Shown here one piece after another: positions 58,564 through 64,000 of a stretch of DNA of 64,000 nucleotides. A program made the position numbers and the translations under genes. Positions within the stretch are counted from its first letter, which is position 1. Each line of letters starts with the position of its first letter. The notes under the pieces are model-generated. The model did no database searches, was not told the DNA's origin, and was given only the letters and a program-made list of their open reading frames with translations. Source of the DNA: Polytrichum commune (Eukaryota; Streptophyta; Polytrichopsida; Polytrichales; Polytrichaceae); NCBI GenBank assembly GCA_950295325.1, contig OX485805.1:58058758-58122757 (forward strand). Reading direction: 5' to 3'.

Positions 58564-58590
58564 TATATATATATATATATATATAATGTG
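58564..58590. repeat. TA microsatellite
   Basis: A (TA)n tract just after a short GT-rich stretch, resembling the GT-rich intron start at 29291. Confidence 0.8.
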
Positions 58591-58689
58591 CTCTCAACTT
58601 GCTCTTGTGTGACAATTGGCTTCTTTCCTCCCATGCATGGTTTGTTTTCCCTTCATGAACAATTTGCTTGGATAATGTGTGAAATGGAC

Positions 58690-58987
58690 CTAGCCATAGT
58701 GCACCAAATTCTATGGACCAAACACAACATAACAACACAAAAAATTAGAGCAAAACATTGGAATCTTGGGCAACAAAATTGCAGACCAACTAGCAAACGA
58801 AGGTGTATTGCTCACCCGCAAGTCTCTTCTAGGTGTAGAGAGCCATACACCCATCCCCGCAAACCCATCAAACATCATACAATTCATAGAAATCACCTAC
58901 TACCATGATATATTCCCAAATAATGCCATAAGAAGAAAAGGAAAAAAAAAACCAGACAAATATGGCCCCCTCATTCAGAGACGTTAA
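58690..58987 (+). pseudogene. Possible LINE RNase H fragment
   Basis: GNKIADQLANEGVLL at about 58767 resembles the conserved GNE.AD.LA.E.A motif at the end of RNase H domains of plant LINE retrotransposons. The upstream HNITTQKIRAKHW would be out of frame. There is no catalytic core. Weak, motif-only evidence. Confidence 0.35.
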
Positions 58988-59130
58988 CGACTGTCGGATG
59001 GAATGTTCACCCCTTTATTATCGTTAGAATAGGGGTATGAGGAGCCGTACACAAACAATCACTCGAAACCCCTGGAGAAACTCAAAACACCCCTTCAAGA
59101 AGTCAAAAAACTCATGAAACACATACATAA

Positions 59131-59533
59131 CACTATATTCGTTAATCGGAGACTTTTGAAAGTCTCAAAATAAAATATGCCCATAGTTTGGGATGCCAAT
59201 ATTGTGGGCATATGGAATGTTGGGAACATCAAGAACATGACAATTTAAAAATTCGCACGTAAAGAATATTCCTAATACTAAAAATAGAAAATTGCAATTA
59301 TAATGAAAACGTGAACTCCATGTGGAAAATAACAAGCGAATATAAAAAACAAATGGTTTATGTCATTATAGAGTTTGGGGTGCGCATCCCATAAGTAAGG
59401 TTCTTATGGTTTTGGATGGTACATCCCAAACGTATACCACAATGGAGTGTGACAAGTCTACTAAGTCTATTAAAAACCAAGACTACTAAGTACTAATGTT
59501 TTTTCCCGCCGTTAACTTTCACCTATGTTATGT
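59131..59533 (-). other. 3' region of copy 3 with terminus and palindromes
   Basis: CACTATATTCGTTAA starts at 59131, then the hairpin GAGACTTT-TG-AAAGTCTC (59149-59166). A GCCCATA...TTGTGGGC inverted repeat follows, then TTTGGGGTG-CG-CATCCCATA at about 59370 and a related site near 59425. It mirrors 44896-45295. Confidence 0.75.
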
Positions 59534-62500
59534 TTACCCATCTCCATCTTCCGCTTCATATCCATTCTCGGCGTCATTTTCCGCAGCTGCAATACGTGCC
59601 AAGTTGTCTTTGGCAAAATCTATATGTTTTTGGGGGATGGTCATTGCTTCTGTGTTGGAACCTTTGCGCGGCTTCCAAGCACAAAGTATAGTATCCGTGT
59701 TTATCCAAACCGGTGTGTACACTGAGTCCACTGTCCACTTAAAATTCTTTTTGGTGTCCCAACCTAAATAAGTGCGGAGCACGTTGTGGTCTTTAGTGCT
59801 TGGACGACAATATTCCACCTCAATTTGACGAAAGTTGGGGCTAGTTCGAACAAAATTGGGTGAAGACAATGCTTTTACCAACCAAATTGGCTTGGGATGC
59901 TCCTCATCCCCAGCTCGTACGAGGACCAAATATCCTTCATGGCAATCAACACCTACACGAAACGACGGTGCCGGTCGATTGCGGGCAGGGCCAACGTAAT
60001 GCTCGTCCATTGCGAACTCTTCACGAACGTCTCCATTGCTGAAAAACATAGTATCGGACTCGACAACCGTCAAACGACTTTGTGGCCAAAATCCTTGTGT
60101 CAAAGTCGTACGGGTGTCGCCACCAAGTGTCATCAAGGCTGAGCGAATGCGATCCCAATACGCGATCAACGGTTCATGGGTATCTCTAACACGTCTTGTG
60201 ATGTCTTCCTCGCACAACTCTTTCCAATATTCAATGAATCCGGATATGCCTTTGATGATTTCCGGCCCATTCCTCATGGGTTCGGGTTTGCAAGGCTTTG
60301 GTTCCCCATCCGGGACCAAACATTTCCCATCATTGTCTTGACGCCATACGAGTATACCATCATCCGGGCCCCAATTAGGAGATGTGCACAAAAGCTTGAA
60401 TTGCATGGCCGGGAGACCATCGTCCCTCATATAAAATCGGAATTGTTGTGCTTTGGTATGCCCCACCAAACGGTCCCCTCCCTTCAACATGTATGGTTTG
60501 ATGAAGGCCTTGAAATTTGGTACTTCCTCAATCAAGTGCGGAATTACTGGCATATGGTCCAAATCCATATACGATTTCATAAGAAGAGGTATGGTTGGAA
60601 AATCTTCTTCATGCAACTTCATGCTCCACCGTCCGAATGATGCATCAATGTCGTCGTGTGTATGTCCCACCATCAAGAAAGACACAAACACCTCCTTGAA
60701 GATTCCTTTCGCCACGAGCAATGACCAAAAACAAAATACGTATCGACATTTGTTGTCCTTCGCACAATTATCAAGTTGAACGTGGAGAGTTGGAGGCAAT
60801 GGTTTTGCACAAATGGGCTCTCCGGGTGGTTCTGGCAATGACGACATACAAACCTCCTTCCCCAAAAGCACTGCCTCATAAAGGGATGTGGTTCCACAAC
60901 CATCAAAAAGTGCACGGGAAGAATGTACCGGTGGCTTCTCAAGATCGCGCAACAGTTTTGCAAATGAACCCACCGTGTGGTTAGCATCCCCAGGGTAAAA
61001 ATCCAAACCATAATGGGCATACTTTACGTCCCCATGGCCGTGGGCAATCATACCTGGAAAAAACAAACGATGCGTGACCAAAATAATCAAATAACCACTA
61101 AACGGATGTATGGAGTTGGACATTTGCCAAACACACCCAAGAAAATTGGATAGACTTTAAACACGTAGTTGTGATTTCATACAAACCTGTGACAGCTACG
61201 GGCAACTTGAAGAGACCATCCGTGGCCTTTATTTTGCGTGCATAACAAGGGCATGCGGTCTTGGCGTGGTCCATTTTATCATGGATGACTGTTAGAACCT
61301 CTGTGGGCCTCATTATGGATAGAGCACGATTCTTATAGTAATCTTGACGGTGTGCCTCTTGATTGTTGACATGTTCAATATATTTTTTCTGGTGTCTGGA
61401 ATGAGATTCAGTGCCTATGGGGTGGGCGTCTCGAAGACCTTTGTATTTTTCACACGTCGTACATCTAGCGAACTTGTCCCCGGGTCTTTTCAGAATGTAT
61501 TCCGCAAACTGCTGGTTTTTAATCACACTCAACTTGGACAAAGAAATGGGCCCACATCCCGCTATGCGACCCACTTCATTGATGTCCGTTAAGATGTTCT
61601 TCCATTTTGTGCCCGTGGGCAACACCATTTGAACAACCTCCTCCCCTGACGACAATGTCCTCGTCTTGTGGGGCATTGCATCGGCCAATGGCACTATGAT
61701 GGTGGATAGTGTCGCGGACGCTTGCAGTGTAGCCTCCCTAGGTTTCTTTGTGCCCGAGTTGCCATGAAATCGAGAGCGGCGACCCAACGATGAATATTTT
61801 CGAAACCTATAAAAGTCAGCCTTGGAGACGGCGTGGATGGTATACCACGCTGTACAACACACATCAACATTCTCAAGTGTCACCACCTTATGCCCATGGG
61901 TATCAAGGTGCAAATTTCTGTGGACCTCGAGTTTCTTAGCCGACCTCATACGAAAATCCGCAAGCCACATCTCTTGACGCAGAGATCTAATTTTCTCCCG
62001 CGGGAAAAATTGGCAACATTTCCTCGCGCAACAATCCTTGCCGGACACTAGACGGATAGATTCGTCCCCCAAAAGCCGATCCCGTCGACGCTCCTTATCT
62101 CCGCGAGGCACACGGTTTGAATCATATCTACGGAGGCCTTTGCGAGGACGTGTTGTGGCCAACAAAGCTAATTGTGTTTGCTTATGCCGCCGCTCATGAT
62201 CCCACAAACTCACTTCCTCATGTAGAACTCGACGAAGCGGCCATCGACGCAAGGAAAATCTCCATGTCACCGGGAACTCTACCGGAAGCAAAGAGTTCAA
62301 GATGCACACGCCAACATCATCGAGACCTAGGGCGTTGGCATCGACACAATCACGGGGATTGGAGTTTCTACATATACCATCTGCCACCGGGACACCAACC
62401 TCGTTGAGTAGAACGACATCAAGGCCAACCCATTGCTCCCTCCCGAAACCGGCACACAACGGAATGTCATCGTGGTCATCTCCGGAATGCAGAGATTGTT

Positions 62501-62663
62501 CGTGGACTTCCAAAGATTCATGGGAGGATGTATCCACAAACACCCCCCTCACGTTTGGCACACCATTACTATCTGCCGACGGGGAAGACAGTTCACATTC
62601 AGCATCGGATGACGATGCATACGTCGACAACTCCAATGAACTATCACCCACATGCAACGCCAT
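59534..62663 (-). CDS. Complete DUF7869-like protein, copy 3 (two exons, 998 aa)
   Basis: Exon 1 is 62663-61187 and exon 2 is 61053-59534. The intron (61186-61054) has GTTTGT...TTCCAG ends, is phase 1, and lies at the same place as in copy 2. The reading frame has no stop. Order: acidic Ser-rich start (MALHVGDSSLELS), GICRNSNPRDC, DCC.RKCCQFFPREKI, EMWLADFRMRSAKK, LADAMPHKTRTL, a Cys/His region (ARCTTCEKYKGLRDAHPIG ... TACPCYARKIKA), and in exon 2 HGHGDVKYAHYGLDFYP, LHVQLDNCAKDNKCR and VGHTHDDIDASFGRWSMKLH. The last two are the DUF7869 signature. It ends YEAEDGDG. DUF7869 looks to me like an RNase H-like, possibly transposase-derived fold (inference from the spaced Asp residues D-N and H-x-H-D-D-I-D). 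It may be an active gene; start choice follows conservation with copy 2. Confidence 0.75.
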
Positions 62664-62815
62664 ACAGCCTAGACCAACCACCAGGACATGATCAACCCAA
62701 CCACCACCGCAATGCATACAAGAGAGGATAGAATATATGTGGAGATAAATGGCCCAAAATTGACAAACAAATTTTGGTGCACCATTGGAGAACCTCACGC
62801 ACAAAGACGAACGCG

Positions 62816-63007
62816 CGTCCCAAAAAAACGTTTTAAGCATACGTCTAGGTTGTTCACTAATGTAAACAATACATGGACAAAGAGGAGAACACTCGGTAGT
62901 CGTCCAGGAGGGCCCTGCTGTTCGGACCAGCGCCTGTCCACATACAACCGACGACGAAATCAGAAATCCGAGAACGCCACATGCATTTACGAACGCGCGT
63001 TCGTGAC
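62816..63007. repeat. P2 sites close to the start of copy 3
   Basis: A decayed site, GACGAACG-CG-CGTCC, lies near 62816, about 155 bp upstream of the ATG. That matches the offset of the 39352 site from the copy 2 ATG. A nearly perfect P2 (centre CG) is at 62986-63007. Confidence 0.7.
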
Positions 63008-63266
63008 CTCAGTAACTTCTCCATGTACATCCGGCGGCCTTCGAGATCCCTCAAATGAGAGCACCCTGAGGAATATCGGTTTTGTAGGTCAAAGTACCAT
63101 GTTGACTTAGGAACATGCGCGATATACTATCACAAGAGAACACTTGTCCATACGCACAAAATTAGCAAATCTGCAGATGATGCCTGAATCAACTCCAACA
63201 ATATTTTGAACACTGAGCACCTCCATATTGTGAATTTGATTATGTTGACTTTTGCGTACCTACCCA

Positions 63267-64000
63267 TTTACGAACGGACGTTCGTAAATGGGTGCGACCC
63301 CGTGTTCACATCCTTCACGGACGAGCGATGAGCATATTTTTCTTGCTATTCTGTGTTCGTAAATTACTGCCATACTGATGTGCATGAATGAAGATGTGTT
63401 GCTGGATGCGTAGACAATAATGACATGTATTTACGAACGAACGTTCGTAAATTCCCGACCATCAGGTAACAATAGATACGGGTCAAATAAGTATGTATGA
63501 TCCTCGAAGGCATATTTACGAACGCACGTTCGTAAATGACTGTCATGGATTAAGTGCATGTGACTAACCATATGAGTACCTCAATCCAGAACATGCTCTC
63601 ATGTGGGATTTACGAACGCACGTTCGTAAATTACCGACCAACAGGTACCAATAGACAAGGGTCAAATATGTATGTATGAAACTCGAAGGCATATTTACGA
63701 ACGCACGTTCGTAAATAAATGCCATGGATGATGTGCATGTGACTATCCATGAGTAGCTCAATCCAAAACATGATCTCCTGTGGGATTTACGAACGCACGT
63801 TCGTAAATTACCGACCATCAGGTACCAATAGATAAGGGTCAAATATGTCTGCATGGTCCTCGAAGGCATATTTACGAACGCACGTTCGTAAATAACTGAG
63901 ATGGATTACGTGCATGTGACTATCCATATGAGTAGCCCAATCCAGAACATGCTCTCATGTGGAATTTACGAACGCGCGTTCGTAAATCCTTGCCATGTCC
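63267..64000. repeat. P2 palindrome satellite (about 177-bp tandem, continues past the window)
   Basis: Perfect P2 sites start at 63267 (GA), 63430 (AA), 63515 (CA), 63609 (CA), 63694 (CA), 63786 (CA), 63871 (CA) and 63965 (CG). From 63430 onward they alternate in a tandem unit of 177-181 bp that carries two palindromes and conserved spacers (ACCGACCATCAGGTACCAATAGA; GCCATGGATTA.GTGCATGTGACTATCCATATGAGTAGC). It lies upstream of copy 3. Confidence 0.92.

Overview
This window looks like nuclear DNA from a land plant, probably one with a large repeat-rich genome. The evidence is a Ty3/gypsy chromovirus family with the plant-type primer-binding site TGGTATCAGAGC, CCCTAAA-type telomeric repeats, plant-style GT-AG introns, a hAT element and several MITE-like elements. 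A non-seed plant (fern, lycophyte or bryophyte) is a guess from the unusual gene content. No rRNA gene, complete tRNA gene, CRISPR array or ordinary conserved host gene was recognised. Nearly everything readable is mobile or mobile-associated.

Layout. 1-1076 (minus): N-terminal half of a DUF7869-like gene, copy 1, cut by the window edge. 1210-1709 and 9987-10102: an array of about 20-bp palindromes (P1: TTTGGGTCG, two free bases, CGACCCAAA), split by chromovirus element 1 (1710-9986, TSD CCAAA), which itself carries a nested solo LTR (7488-8464). 10103-12801: AT-rich sequence with a possible SINE head, a telomere-like tract and a TIR element (12046-12610). 12802-37810: a candidate element whose ends both resemble CACTATATTCGTTAA. 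It holds a large intron-containing gene (16441-37264). In order, this gene encodes a ParB-like GQHS domain, a region resembling a beta-class DNA methyltransferase with a C-terminal FGG motif, an acidic and proline-rich segment, an FCP1/NIF-like phosphatase domain (DLNGV ... VDDS) and a Lys/Glu-rich tail. The gene is broken by one frameshift, one in-frame TAG, and two chromovirus insertions (21845-28718 plus; 29551-36583 minus). A non-autonomous hAT element (15321-16381) sits in its leader. P1 palindromes lie in its leader, in its introns and twice in an exon.

38229-45295: DUF7869-like gene copy 2 (plus), preceded by a cluster of a second palindrome (P2: TTTACGAACG, two free bases, then the reverse complement). 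It is broken by a 2.24-kb solo-LTR-like insertion and two stop codons, and ends at a CACTATATTCGTT-type terminus. 45296-57860: mostly anonymous AT-rich DNA with a 1.17-kb TIR element, a small PIF-like MITE and a diverged tandem duplication. 58115-58414: a pseudogene fragment of the ParB-like gene. 59131-64000: DUF7869-like copy 3 (minus), a complete two-exon 998-codon reading frame. It again has the CACTATATTCGTT terminus on its 3' side and P2 palindromes upstream, the latter forming a roughly 177-bp tandem satellite that runs off the window.

The most interesting theme is that unrelated genes (ParB/MTase-like/FCP1 and DUF7869-like) share the same terminal sequence and each travels with clusters of short perfect palindromes. 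These palindromes have fixed arms and a freely varying central dinucleotide. That is the layout expected of dimeric protein-binding or recombination sites, not of RNA hairpins. All functional links are inference.
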